From JAWKOK01 sp963848115 (lineage in GTDB: Bacteria; Chloroflexota; Anaerolineae; Caldilineales; Caldilineaceae): a stretch of 64,000 nt of DNA. This document shows, piece by piece, positions 16,424-24,796 of the stretch. Below the pieces are notes generated by a model. That model was not told where the DNA came from, made no database searches, and worked only from the letters and a program-made list of their open reading frames with translations. Position 1 is the stretch's first letter. Each line of letters opens with the position of its first letter. The stretch is from positions 248,001-312,000 of the forward strand of contig CAWKCP010000025.1 of assembly GCA_963848115.1 (NCBI GenBank), read 5' to 3'. Both the position numbers and the translations under genes were made by a program.

Positions 16424-19400
16424 CTATTTCTTACTCACGCCAACAGTCACCTGCTTGGCATCCAACTCGAAGCTGACCTGCTCCAGATGGCCTGGCAACT
16501 GGCTGTCGACAACGTGGGCCAAATCGGCGCTCAGCGTCTCCTGGCGGATGTAACGTCCGTAGATGACCAGCAGATCATGAATGAGGCCGGACTCGACGCC
16601 GTCATCGTCGCTCACATAGGTGACGATGCGGTCGCTGATCTCCAGATTGGCGTCCTTGCGCAACTGCTGGATGCGTCGCACCAACTCGCGGGCGTTTCCT
16701 TCCTGCACAAGCTCAGGCGTCAGGTCGGTGGTGATGGCCACCAGATAACCGCCGTCCTCAGCCACGCTGTAGCCGACGCGGGGCGAACTGCGCACTTCCA
16801 CATCCTCGGGCGCGATCTCGTACTGCTCGCCATCTGCCTCGACGACGAAGGGTTCGCCCGCGGTCACCTTGGCGGCCAGTTCGTTCTGGTCCATGCCGCT
16901 CATAGCCTGGCGGATTTTGGGATAGCCGCGGCCATACTTCTGACCCAACTGCTTAGGGTAGGGGAAGACCTCGACGTCGACCAGATCCCCGCTGGCATGG
17001 GTAAACTCCAGACCCTTGACATTCAGTTCGTCGAGCACAAGCTGTTGCAGACGCATCAGCCCGGCGTCCTCTTCCTCATTGAGCGTGCGCACGACCACCT
17101 GGGCCAACGGCTGGCGCACCCGCAGATTTGCGCTCTGACGGGCGGCATGGCCCAAGCTCGTGACCTTCTGGGCCAACGCCATGTCCGTGCTCAACTGCTC
17201 GTCGATCAGCGACTGATCGTAGGCAGGCCAGCGACTCAGATGCACGCTGTCCGATGCCTCCGGATCCGTCGAGACGACCAGGTTCTGATAGATCTCCTCG
17301 GCGATGAAGGGCGTCGACGGAGCCAGCAGTTGACTCAACTTGACCAGCACCTCGTGCAGCGTCGCCAGCGCAGCGGCATCGCCATCCCAGAAACGCCGCC
17401 GGCTCAGGCGCACGTACCAGTTGCTCACACTGTCCACAAACTCGGCGATCGGCCGCGTCGCCCCGAGCACATCATAGTTCTCCATGGCCTCGGTCACATC
17501 GCGGACGAGGAGATTGAGTTCCGACAATACCCACCGGTCAAGAAGGTGGGGTTGTTGGGTTGTTGGGTTGTTGGGGGATGAATTCCCCACTACCCCAATC
17601 CCTAGTCCCCAATCACTCAGATTCGCGTACGTCACATAAAAACTATACGTATTCCACAACGTATTCATGAACTTGCGCACGGTCTCGCCGACCAGGTTGA
17701 CACTGAAGCGACGGCTGTTGCCCGGGGGGCTGGCCGTGTACATGTTCCAACGTGTTGCGTCTGCGCCGTGGGCGTCGAACACTTCCCACGGATTGACCAC
17801 ATTGCCCTTGGACTTGCTCATCTTGCTGCCGTCCTCGGCCAGGATGTGGCCCAGACAGATGACGTTCTGATAGGCCGGTCGGTCGAAGAGCAGCGTGCTG
17901 ACCGCATGCAGCGTGTAGAACCAACCGCGTGTCTGGTCGATGGCCTCGCAGATGTAGTCGGCCTGCTGCTGTCGCTCCCAGACCTCCTGGTTCTCAAACG
18001 GATAGTGCCACTGGGCCACCGGCATGGAGCCGGAGTCATACCAACAGTCAGCTACCTCGGTGATGCGGCGCATGGTCCCGCCGTCGGGCCCAATCCAGGT
18101 CAGATCGTCCACGTAGGGGCGATGCAGATCCAGTTCGGTCAGATCGCGGCCCACCTTCTCAGACAGTTCGGCCACGGAGCCAATGCACTCTGCGTAGGTG
18201 CTCTCAGGCGCGTCGCTGACCCAGATAGGCAGCGGCGTGCCCCAGAAGCGATCGCGTCCCAGCGCCCAGATCGACATTGTTCTCTAGCCACTTGCCGAAA
18301 CGGCCGTCCTTGATGTGACCAGGATACCAGTTGATCTCCTGGTTCAGGTTCACTAGCTGGTCTCGATAGGCACTGGTGCGGATGTACCAGGTCTCCTTGG
18401 CATAGTAGAGCAGCGGCGAATCGCAGCGCCAGCAGAACGGATAGGTATGCTCATAGTGGCCCGATTTGTAGAGCAGGCCGCGGTCCGCCAACTCATCCTG
18501 GATGGCCGGATCGGCGTCCTTGACGAAGACCCCGGCCCACGGCTCCACTTCAGGCTTGAAGGCGCCGGTCGGCGTAATGGTCTGGATCACAGGCAGATTG
18601 TACTTGCGCCCCACCTCCATGTCGTCCGCACCAAAGGCCGGCGCAATGTGGACGATGCCGCTGCCGTCGTCGGTACTCACGAAGTCAGCGGCCACCACGT
18701 AGGCATACTCCTCTTCCACCGGGAAGAAGGTATAGAGCGGTTCATAGCGTTTGCCCAGCAGATCGACACCCTTGAGTCTCTCCACAACCTCATAGCCCGG
18801 TGTCAACACAGTTTCGACCAGATCCTTGGCCAGATAGAGTACATCGCCGCTGACGTCGACAGCCTTCACGTAGTCGATCTTTTCGCCCACGGCCAACGCC
18901 ACGTTGCCGGGCAGCGTCCACGGCGTGGTCGTCCAGGCCAACAGATAGGTGTTCTCTTCGCCCAGCACTTTGAACTTCACATAGACGCTGGGATCGATGG
19001 TGCCTTCCTTGTAGCCTTGGGACAGTTCATGGCTGCTCAACGGCGTACCGCAGCGTGGGCAGTAGGGAACGACCTTGTGCCCCTGGAAGAGCAGATCCTT
19101 CTCCCACAGCTGTTTCATGATCCACCAGAGCGATTCGACATACTCATTGTGGAAGGTCACGTAGGCCGTCTTGAGATCGACCCAGAAAGCCATACGCTCG
19201 GTCAGTGCCTCCCACTCGCTGATGTATTCCATGGTCGACTCGCGGCAGAGCTTGTTGAACTCGGCGATGCCGAACTCTTCGATCTGCTGCTTGCCTGAGA
19301 GGCCCAGTCGTTTCTCGACCTCGATCTCAACGGGCAGGCCATGGGTGTCCCAGCCGCCGCGGCGCTGAACGTAGCAGCCCTGCATGGTGTGATAGCGCGG

Positions 19401-19634
19401 GAAGATGTCTTTGAACGAGCGCGACAGGACGTGATGGATGCCGGGGCGTCCATTGGCTGTCGGTGGCCCCTCATAGAAGACGTATTCAGGGCCGCCCTCA
19501 CGTTCAACCATACTGCGTTGGAAGACATCGCGCTCCCGCCAGAGATCGAGAATCTGCGTCTCCATCTCGGGGTAGTTGACCGAGGGACTGACGTCCCTGA
19601 ATGGTGCCTTGGTTGTACTTTTGTCACTCATCAT
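16424..19634 (-). CDS. ileS: Isoleucyl-tRNA synthetase, frameshifted
   Basis: Class I aminoacyl-tRNA synthetase charging tRNA-Ile, present as two overlapping frames (19634-18204 and 18277-16424) that together cover the whole family length. The N-terminal part has the HIGH-type motif in PPTANGRPGIHHVLSR and the editing domain (LLAWTTTPWTLPGN). The C-terminal part has KMSKS (DGSKMSKSKGN) and the anticodon-binding region. Near 18271 an extra base breaks the frame: FGKWLENNVD should run into WALGRDRFWGTPLPIW. IleS is normally essential, so a sequencing error or a second copy elsewhere is likely. An element of the G-rich/C-rich repeat family sits in frame at 17546-17618. A T-box leader and alaX lie upstream on the same strand. 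Confidence 0.88.
17546..17618. repeat. G-rich/C-rich repeat element in frame inside ileS
   Basis: The plus strand reads gtggggttgttgggttgttg (a GGGTTGTT unit repeated three times) and then the C-rich arm ccccaatccctagtccccaa. In the ileS frame it encodes about 24 extra residues (GLGIGVVGNSSPNNPTTQQP) between SDW and LLDRWVLSELN, a junction without such an insert in other IleS proteins as far as I recall. No stop codon is introduced. Confidence 0.65.
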
Positions 19635-19680
19635 GATTCATCCTATGCTCAGTAAAATTTCCGTCAACTGTTCATTCGGA

Positions 19681-19724
19681 GCCTCACCCTGGTTCGACGC
19701 TCTAGCGTCGAACCAGGGTGAGGC
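19681..19724. repeat. 44-bp perfect palindrome next to the RAYT relic
   Basis: The 20-base arm gcctcaccctggttcgacgc (19681-19700) and its exact complement (19705-19724) are joined by TCTA, whose T and A also pair. It lies between the ileS start and the 3' end of the transposase relic, as REP-type hairpins do around RAYT genes. No T-run follows, so it is a poor terminator. Confidence 0.65.
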
Positions 19725-19736
19725 GAAAGTCCGTTT

Positions 19737-20259
19737 CTATGTCAGTCGTCGCCCCTGCAATCGGTCCGGCTTCGTCCAACCCCAGCCGAGTTTATAGACA
19801 CCCCGTTCGACCCACGCCTGGTAGCTACTATGTGGCCACTCCTCCGGTCGCTCCACCAGGCCGTGGTGGACCGGGTTGTAGTGAATCGAGTCCAAGGCCA
19901 GAGCAAACTCATCGAGATCATGGACCCGCCGCATTGCATAGGATCGTTGCCAAACCTGCTCGGCTGAAGGCATACCCAGCATCTGACGCCGATCCTGTTC
20001 AAACTGAGCCATGGCCGGCCGCACAATGGCATCGGTGTTCACATTCTTCGCCCGGACGCACCAGCAGATGCAGGTGCTCGGGCAAAAGCACGAAGGCCAG
20101 CGTCTCAAAGGGACTATGTCGCTTCACCCGGTTCAATACTACACGCAACGCATGATAATCGGTCTCATCGTTGAGAACCGGCTCCTGCCCGATAGTCGTG
20201 AGCGTCAGGAAGACGCAGTCGAGCATGAAGTAGGCATCGTAGAGCTTTGCATCCGGCAT
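19737..20259 (-). pseudogene. REP-associated tyrosine transposase (RAYT), frameshifted
   Basis: Y1_Tnp/HUH-type transposase split into two frames (20259-19999 and 20108-19737). The first carries the HxH metal motif in LLPEHLHLLVRP. The second carries the helix typical of RAYTs, with SIHYNPVHHGLVERPEEWPH, and the C-terminal YQAWVERGVY. The catalytic Tyr would be expected after the second helix. The frames fail to join near 20045, so the protein is not made as written. RAYTs cut and spread small palindromic REP sequences. It separates alaX from ileS and lies beside a 44-bp palindrome; a REP-like element is at 2512-2599. Confidence 0.82.
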
Positions 20260-20298
20260 TGCTTCAGTCCAAATTGGTTGCTAGTTGGCACGTTCATG

Positions 20299-21030
20299 TC
20301 ACCCAAGCTCGATGTAGATCCGCTTGTTGATCTTGCCTTTGCTCTTGTAGTCGACGACCTTCAGTTCGCCGACCTCGCCCGTGTTGCGGACATGCGTTCC
20401 ACCGTCGGCCTGCAGGTCCAGCCCGACGATTTCGACGGTGCGCACCTCCTGGATACCCTCGGGCAACAGGTTGATCTTGGTACGGATCAGGTCCGGAATC
20501 TGAAAGGCCTCGTCACGGGGCAAGATCTGTGCCCGCACATCACGGCCGGCCGCCATTTCGACATTGCACGCCGCCTCGATCTCGCTGATCAGGTCGCGCG
20601 TCATGGACTCAAACTCGAAGTCCATGCGACTCTTGCCGGGATCCATGTTGCCGCCGGTGACGCTGGCGCCATAGTCTCGCCAGACCACACCACAGAGCAC
20701 ATGCATGGCCGTGTGCGTGCGCATCAGTTTGTAGCGTCGTTCCCAGTCCAACTCGCCATGGACGGGGTCACCGATGGTAATCGAAGGCTCACCGCCATTG
20801 GTCGCCAGCCAGTGCCAGAGCTTGCCGCCCTCACGCTTCACCTTGGTCACGGCAAAGCGGGCGCCGTTGATGTTCAACCAGCCCATATCGTTAGGCTGAC
20901 CGCCGCCGCCCGGATAGAAGGCCGTACAGTCGAGTACCAGACGCAGGCTGTTTTCGCCGGCTTCAACTTCGGTAACCCTGGCGTCAAACTCCTTCAGATA
21001 TGCATCCTGGTAATAGAGCAGTTCGGTCAT
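20299..21030 (-). CDS. alaX: AlaX-type trans-editing protein (Ser/Gly-tRNA-Ala deacylase-like)
   Basis: A 243-residue protein of the AlaRS editing-domain family, which removes wrongly attached amino acids from tRNA-Ala. It has an N-terminal beta-barrel with FYPGGGGQPND, then the zinc motif HTAMH (His106, His110) and the second zinc half LQADGGTHVRNT. There the usual Cys is Asp209, with His213 retained. The ATG at 21030 has AAGGA 9 bases upstream; the open frame upstream to 21219 overlaps the T-box terminator and is rejected. It is the first gene after a T-box leader, with the RAYT relic and ileS further downstream. Confidence 0.9.
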   Translation of the reverse strand: MTELLYYQDAYLKEFDARVTEVEAGENSLRLVLDCTAFYPGGGGQPNDMGWLNINGARFAVTKVKREGGKLWHWLATNGGEPSITIGDPVHGELDWERRYKLMRTHTAMHVLCGVVWRDYGASVTGGNMDPGKSRMDFEFESMTRDLISEIEAACNVEMAAGRDVRAQILPRDEAFQIPDLIRTKINLLPEGIQEVRTVEIVGLDLQADGGTHVRNTGEVGELKVVDYKSKGKINKRIYIELG

Positions 21031-21049
21031 GATCTTTGTTCCTTTTGGC

Positions 21050-21135
21050 AGGGGATCGGTGAATAGGGATTGGGTACTGTCTACGTTACCGCCAACATCC
21101 AATCTCCTAATCACCAATCCCCATTCCCTTCCCAC
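21050..21135. repeat. G-rich/C-rich inverted repeat element, upstream of alaX
   Basis: aggggatcggtgaatagggattggg forms the G-rich arm and aatctcctaatcaccaatccccattccc the C-rich arm, with about 30 bases between. It lies between the T-box terminator (21142) and the alaX start (21030), inside the untranslated leader. Confidence 0.65.
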
Positions 21136-21141
21136 CAATAC

Positions 21142-21480
21142 AAAAACCCGCCCCCAAAACGGGGACGGGCATGAAAGTCCGCGGTACCACCCCGGTTCCC
21201 ATGCCAATCTATCTGTCACTCAAAGGCACGGACACCTCAGTTGCAGAGCCGACAACAGACTATCTGTCGAGTCCACCGTGGGGATAACGGGCCACGATCC
21301 CGGTGACGTCTACTAGGGAGACCGACGTTGTCTATCGCCCTTTTGGGTCACTGCTCCGGAGGGATATTCGATGTCAAAGGGTCCATCCGGCTTCCACCAT
21401 CCCGGACTCGCTGCCAAGCGTCCTGCTGAACGTTTCGACACCTACTCGTCTCCATCAACGCACTGTTTGATGTTGGCAGA
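21142..21480 (-). promoter_or_regulatory. T-box riboswitch leader
   Basis: On the minus strand the leader has the Stem I 5' loop-E half GGAGACGAGTA, the apical region AGCGAGTCCGGGATGGTGGA, and the specifier side GAATATCCCTCC. It ends with the T-box/antiterminator core CCGGGGTGGTACCGCGG (about 21197-21179). A terminator follows: CCCGTCCCCGTTTTGGGGGC then GGGTTTTTGT, to 21142. The TGGT bulge would pair with a tRNA ending ACCA. The specifier reads AUC (Ile) or UAU (Tyr) depending on register; ileS downstream favours Ile. Uncharged tRNA should allow read-through into alaX and perhaps ileS. Confidence 0.93.
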
Positions 21481-21509
21481 AGTGTAGCACCGACATGATA
21501 GTGTGTCAA
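21481..21509 (-). promoter_or_regulatory. Promoter of the T-box leader
   Basis: TTGACA (21509-21504) and TACACT (21486-21481) on the minus strand are 17 bases apart and lie immediately before the T-box Stem I. Confidence 0.8.
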
Positions 21510-21532
21510 GGATGTTGCATACATTGGATTTC

Positions 21533-22024
21533 TCAAACATTTTCCGACCGCCGTTCCATCAGCACCACATCACGCCAGACACCATCCATCCGGCCCAGTT
21601 TCTCGCGCAGACCGACGAACCGGAAACCGGCCCGCTCGTGCAGGCGTATGCTGGCGCGGTTTTCAGGGAAGATGCCCGCCTGCAGTGTCCAGATGCCGGC
21701 TGCTTCGGAGGCGCTGACCAGGTGCGCCAGCAGTTGACTACCCACGCCTTGTCCCGAGGCCGCTGGATCCACATAGATCGAGACCTCCGCAACGCCTGCA
21801 TAGACCCGTCGACTCGACACATGAGAAAGCGCGGCCCATGCCAGCATCCGACCGTCATCGCCAATCGTCTTGAAGATCAGCCCGTCGATCTTGCTTGCGA
21901 ACCAAGTGTCACCGTCCGGCACGTCTGCAACCGTTTGAAACGTGGCGTAGCCCGTGCGGATACCGGTAATGTAGATGCGCTTGATGTCCGGCCAGTCGGC
22001 GCGGAGCGCAGGTTCGATTTCCAT
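21533..22024 (-). CDS. GNAT acetyltransferase, phosphinothricin-acetyltransferase-like
   Basis: A 163-residue single-domain GNAT enzyme. Residues 1-45 (ADWPDIKRIYITGIRTGYAT) match the start of the PAT/YncA group. The acetyl-CoA loop is SGQGVGSQLLAHLV, and GFRFVGLREKLGRMDGVWRDV is the C-terminal signature of that group, whose members acetylate phosphinothricin, methionine sulfone or similar small amines. The true substrate is unknown. It is transcribed into the T-box promoter region with a 24-base gap, and the sulfatase gene starts in the other direction about 290 bases away. Confidence 0.85.
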   Translation of the reverse strand: MEIEPALRADWPDIKRIYITGIRTGYATFQTVADVPDGDTWFASKIDGLIFKTIGDDGRMLAWAALSHVSSRRVYAGVAEVSIYVDPAASGQGVGSQLLAHLVSASEAAGIWTLQAGIFPENRASIRLHERAGFRFVGLREKLGRMDGVWRDVVLMERRSENV

Positions 22025-22212
22025 GGTTTTTCCTTCACATTACGATCCCAATCCGGGCACGGCCGCAGCGTGCGACGCACTGTCCAAACGAGTCGCCGTT
22101 AACCAGTCATAGTTGGACAGCGCATCGCACGCTCCCCATCAACCAGGGCCGGACCTTTCCAGACTTCCAAATCGTCCGGTTGACAACCCATCTCCCCTGT
22201 AGGATGATCTTC

Positions 22213-22293
22213 TTGTGACAAGCACAAATTGATCACACATCCGTGCCCCATCCAGGCCTATCTGTGTTCATCTGTGGTAAAAAATCAAGCCCG
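22213..22293. repeat. CACAGAT-type repeat, copy 1
   Basis: ctatctgtgttcatctgtgg followed by TAAAAAATC, preceded by a partly complementary cacaaattgatcacacatcc. Related sequences occur at 37905-37990, 44488-44518 and 56507-56627. It fills the gap upstream of the sulfatase gene. Confidence 0.45.
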
Positions 22294-22317
22294 CCGATCA
22301 CACAAAGGACATCTGTT

Positions 22318-23766
22318 ATGGAGACCGACCAGCGACCCAACATCCTCTTCATCTGCGTCGACCAGTGGCGGGCCGACTGCCTGGGCTTTGCCGGCCACCC
22401 CACTGTCGAGACGCCACATCTGGACCGGCTTGCGAAGGAGAGCACCCACTTCACGCAGGCCTATGCCGCAACGCCAACCTGCGTTCCCGCTCGTGCAGCC
22501 ATCTTCACCGGGCTATCGCCGCGCCATCACGGTTTCGTTGGCTATGACGATCACGCCGAATGGCACTACGATGTGACGCTGCCGGGGCTGCTGGCCGATG
22601 CAGGATACCATACCCAATGTGTCGGCAAAATGCACGTCAGTCCAGCTCGTCAGTTGATGGGTTTTCACAATGTCGTCCTGCACGACGGTTATCTGCACCG
22701 CGAGCGCTCGAAGAGTGATGACTACGGCCTGGTCGACGATTACACGCCCTGGCTGCGTAGGCAACTGGGCCAACCCGCTGCCGACTACATCGACACCGGC
22801 CTTGGCTGCAACGGCTACGTTGCCCGCCCATGGATGTACGACGAGATGCTCCATCCGACCTCATGGGTCGTCACCGAGAGCATAGACTTTCTGCGCCGCC
22901 GTGACCCGACCAAGCCCTTCTTCCTGATGATGTCCTTCCACCGCCCCCATCCGCCGCTCGATCCGCCCCAGCACTATCTCGACCGCTACCTGGCCAAGGA
23001 TCTGCCGGCACCGGTAGTGGGCGATTGGGCCCCGGATGAACTCCCGGTTCGTGGCCTGGACAGCCCGGTACCAACCGATCAAGACCAGATCGACATGGCA
23101 CGGCGCGCCTACTATGCCCAGATCACCCAGATCGACCATCATCTGAATCGCATGTTGATGGCCCTCTATGAATCCGGCGTGTTGGAGAACACGGCCATCG
23201 TCTTCGTAGCCGACCACGGAGAGATGCTCTACGACCACAACCTCATCGCAAAGGGCTTGCCATTTGACGCTTCGGCGCGCGTGCCTTTCCTGGTACGCCT
23301 GCCGGCAGCCGAGGCGCGGCAGGCCGCGCTGCGACAGGTCGAGCAGCCGGTTGAGCTACGCGACATCCTGCCGACGCTTTGTGACCTTGCCGGCGTCGAT
23401 GTGCCGGAGATCGTCGATGGCCGCAGCGTGCTGCCGCTCTGCCAGGGCGAAGCCAAAGACTGGCGTTCGAACATACATGGAGAACACACGCTGGGTGAAG
23501 GCTCCAACCAATGGCTCACCGACGGGAAAGAGAAGTACATCTGGTTCACGCAAATGGGCCGGGAACTGCTCTTCGACCTGGAAACTGACCCGCTAGAGTT
23601 ACACGATCTATCTGTTGAAAGACCCGAGCGTGTTGAGCATTGGCGCACCCTATTGATAGAAACGCTTGCCGGACGCGAGGAAGGCTATGTGCCGGATGGC
23701 AAGCTGGTTGTTGGACGTCCCCAAAGGGCAACGCTCTCCGATCCAGGCACATTCAAGCAACGTTGA
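22318..23766 (+). CDS. Type I sulfatase (arylsulfatase family)
   Basis: A 482-residue alkaline-phosphatase-superfamily enzyme hydrolysing sulfate esters. The signature TCVPARAAIFTGL contains Cys55 of the CxPxR motif, which must be oxidised to formylglycine by a maturase. CVDQWRAD supplies Ca-binding Asp residues and ADHGEMLYDH the second metal site. The ATG at 22318 is chosen since AAGGA lies 9 bases upstream and the first 25 codons of the longer frame derive from a repeat. No signal peptide is seen, so the enzyme is probably cytoplasmic. The substrate could be a sulfated sugar, but phosphonate monoester hydrolases share this motif pattern. Confidence 0.9.
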   Translation: METDQRPNILFICVDQWRADCLGFAGHPTVETPHLDRLAKESTHFTQAYAATPTCVPARAAIFTGLSPRHHGFVGYDDHAEWHYDVTLPGLLADAGYHTQCVGKMHVSPARQLMGFHNVVLHDGYLHRERSKSDDYGLVDDYTPWLRRQLGQPAADYIDTGLGCNGYVARPWMYDEMLHPTSWVVTESIDFLRRRDPTKPFFLMMSFHRPHPPLDPPQHYLDRYLAKDLPAPVVGDWAPDELPVRGLDSPVPTDQDQIDMARRAYYAQITQIDHHLNRMLMALYESGVLENTAIVFVADHGEMLYDHNLIAKGLPFDASARVPFLVRLPAAEARQAALRQVEQPVELRDILPTLCDLAGVDVPEIVDGRSVLPLCQGEAKDWRSNIHGEHTLGEGSNQWLTDGKEKYIWFTQMGRELLFDLETDPLELHDLSVERPERVEHWRTLLIETLAGREEGYVPDGKLVVGRPQRATLSDPGTFKQR

Positions 23767-23894
23767 TCGCCATCGGTCATGCAGTGCGTCATTGAGATCC
23801 GATATCGTAAGGCGGGTATCCTCGCCTAAAATTCCATCCCATCGACGTCAACTCGCAGCGGTACATTAGAATTGTTGCGCCTTCAGTCCATTCG

Positions 23895-23924
23895 TTGACG
23901 CACCGCGCCAAAGTATGCTATTAT
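23895..23924 (+). promoter_or_regulatory. Promoter upstream of the PhaR-like gene
   Basis: TTGACG (23895-23900) and TATTAT (23919-23924) are 18 bases apart. Transcription would start about 95 bases before the coding sequence. Confidence 0.6.
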
Positions 23925-24028
23925 CCGCACGCGCTCACGTGGCAACCCAAATCCTGTAGCAACCGCTCCCACAGGTCATTTCTAGCAGTAAAGAGCCATC
24001 TCGTTCTCACGAGTAGATAGTCAAAGCC

Positions 24029-24715
24029 ATGCCAGATATCAAACGCTACCCGAATCGAAAGCTCTACGACACCGAAGCCAAGCGCTACGTAACACTCGAT
24101 GACATTGCAGAGATGATTCGGTCGGGTCAAGATATTCACGTCACCGATCATGAATCGGGCGATGACCTCACGACACTGACACTGACGCAGATCATCTTGG
24201 AGCAGGAGAAGAAGGCATCCGGTTTTTTGCCTCGCTCCCTGCTCACCAGCCTGATCCGCACTGGCGGAGATACGCTTGAGCAGGTGGTTCGCTCGCTGCA
24301 AGCTACGCTGATCCACTCGGACCATGGCGATGATAGCGAGCGGTTCTCTTCAGGAGATGAAGCGAAGCCTGAAGCGGCGGGCGAAGACAAAGAAGCGGAT
24401 GACGAAATTGTCCCGGCTATGGACAACGATAGCACATCCGCCTCAGTCATCGATGATCGTGTCTCGGACATGTTGCACCTGCTCAATGTGCCCACCCGAC
24501 GCGACATGCGCCAACTGCAGGAACAACTCAATCTGCTGAGCTCCAGACTGGAGGAACTCTCGTTGGAGCAAGGATCGGTAGAGCAAGGAGCGGCAGAGAG
24601 AAAAACAGACGACCCAGGGCAAGAGATGGTAAAGAGCATGGAAAGTGACTCGGCTCCAATCCGGCCCAATACCCAAGCGGACACCCTCGAATCTAATTCA
24701 CTCGACTCTGACTAA
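24029..24715 (+). CDS. phaR: PHA/PHB accumulation regulator-like protein (PhaR)
   Basis: A 228-residue protein. Residues 1-60 (IKRYPNRKLYDTEAKRYVTL, DDIAEMIRSG) match the PHB/PHA accumulation regulator DNA-binding domain, and residues 60-95 the adjoining helical domain (TLTQIILEQEK). In PHA producers PhaR represses phasin genes and binds granules. The last 110 residues are acidic and low in complexity, with a predicted helix near 155-185 (DMRQLQEQLNLLSSRLEEL) that could form a coiled coil. No polyhydroxyalkanoate synthase is in the window, so the target is unknown. A patatin gene follows after 81 bases and may be co-regulated. Confidence 0.85.
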   Translation: MPDIKRYPNRKLYDTEAKRYVTLDDIAEMIRSGQDIHVTDHESGDDLTTLTLTQIILEQEKKASGFLPRSLLTSLIRTGGDTLEQVVRSLQATLIHSDHGDDSERFSSGDEAKPEAAGEDKEADDEIVPAMDNDSTSASVIDDRVSDMLHLLNVPTRRDMRQLQEQLNLLSSRLEELSLEQGSVEQGAAERKTDDPGQEMVKSMESDSAPIRPNTQADTLESNSLDSD

Positions 24716-24796
24716 CCCGGATAGGCCACTTGAGCTCTGAACCGTCGATTTGACGGGATGCGACCCCATCGCAGTTTAAGTGCCTCATAGACAAGC

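Noticed and set aside
16487..17581. Plus-strand frame of 364 codons
   Set aside because: Antisense of ileS; composition is that of a mirrored GC-rich gene and no family motif is visible.
18447..19298. Plus-strand frame of 283 codons
   Set aside because: Antisense of the N-terminal part of ileS, which carries HIGH and editing motifs on the other strand.
19681..19724. tRNA-like GGTTCGA sequence
   Set aside because: It is part of a perfect palindrome; there is no acceptor stem, anticodon arm or D arm around it.
21031..21219. N-terminal extension of AlaX by 63 residues
   Set aside because: It covers the T-box antiterminator/terminator and a repeat; the AlaX fold starts at 21030.
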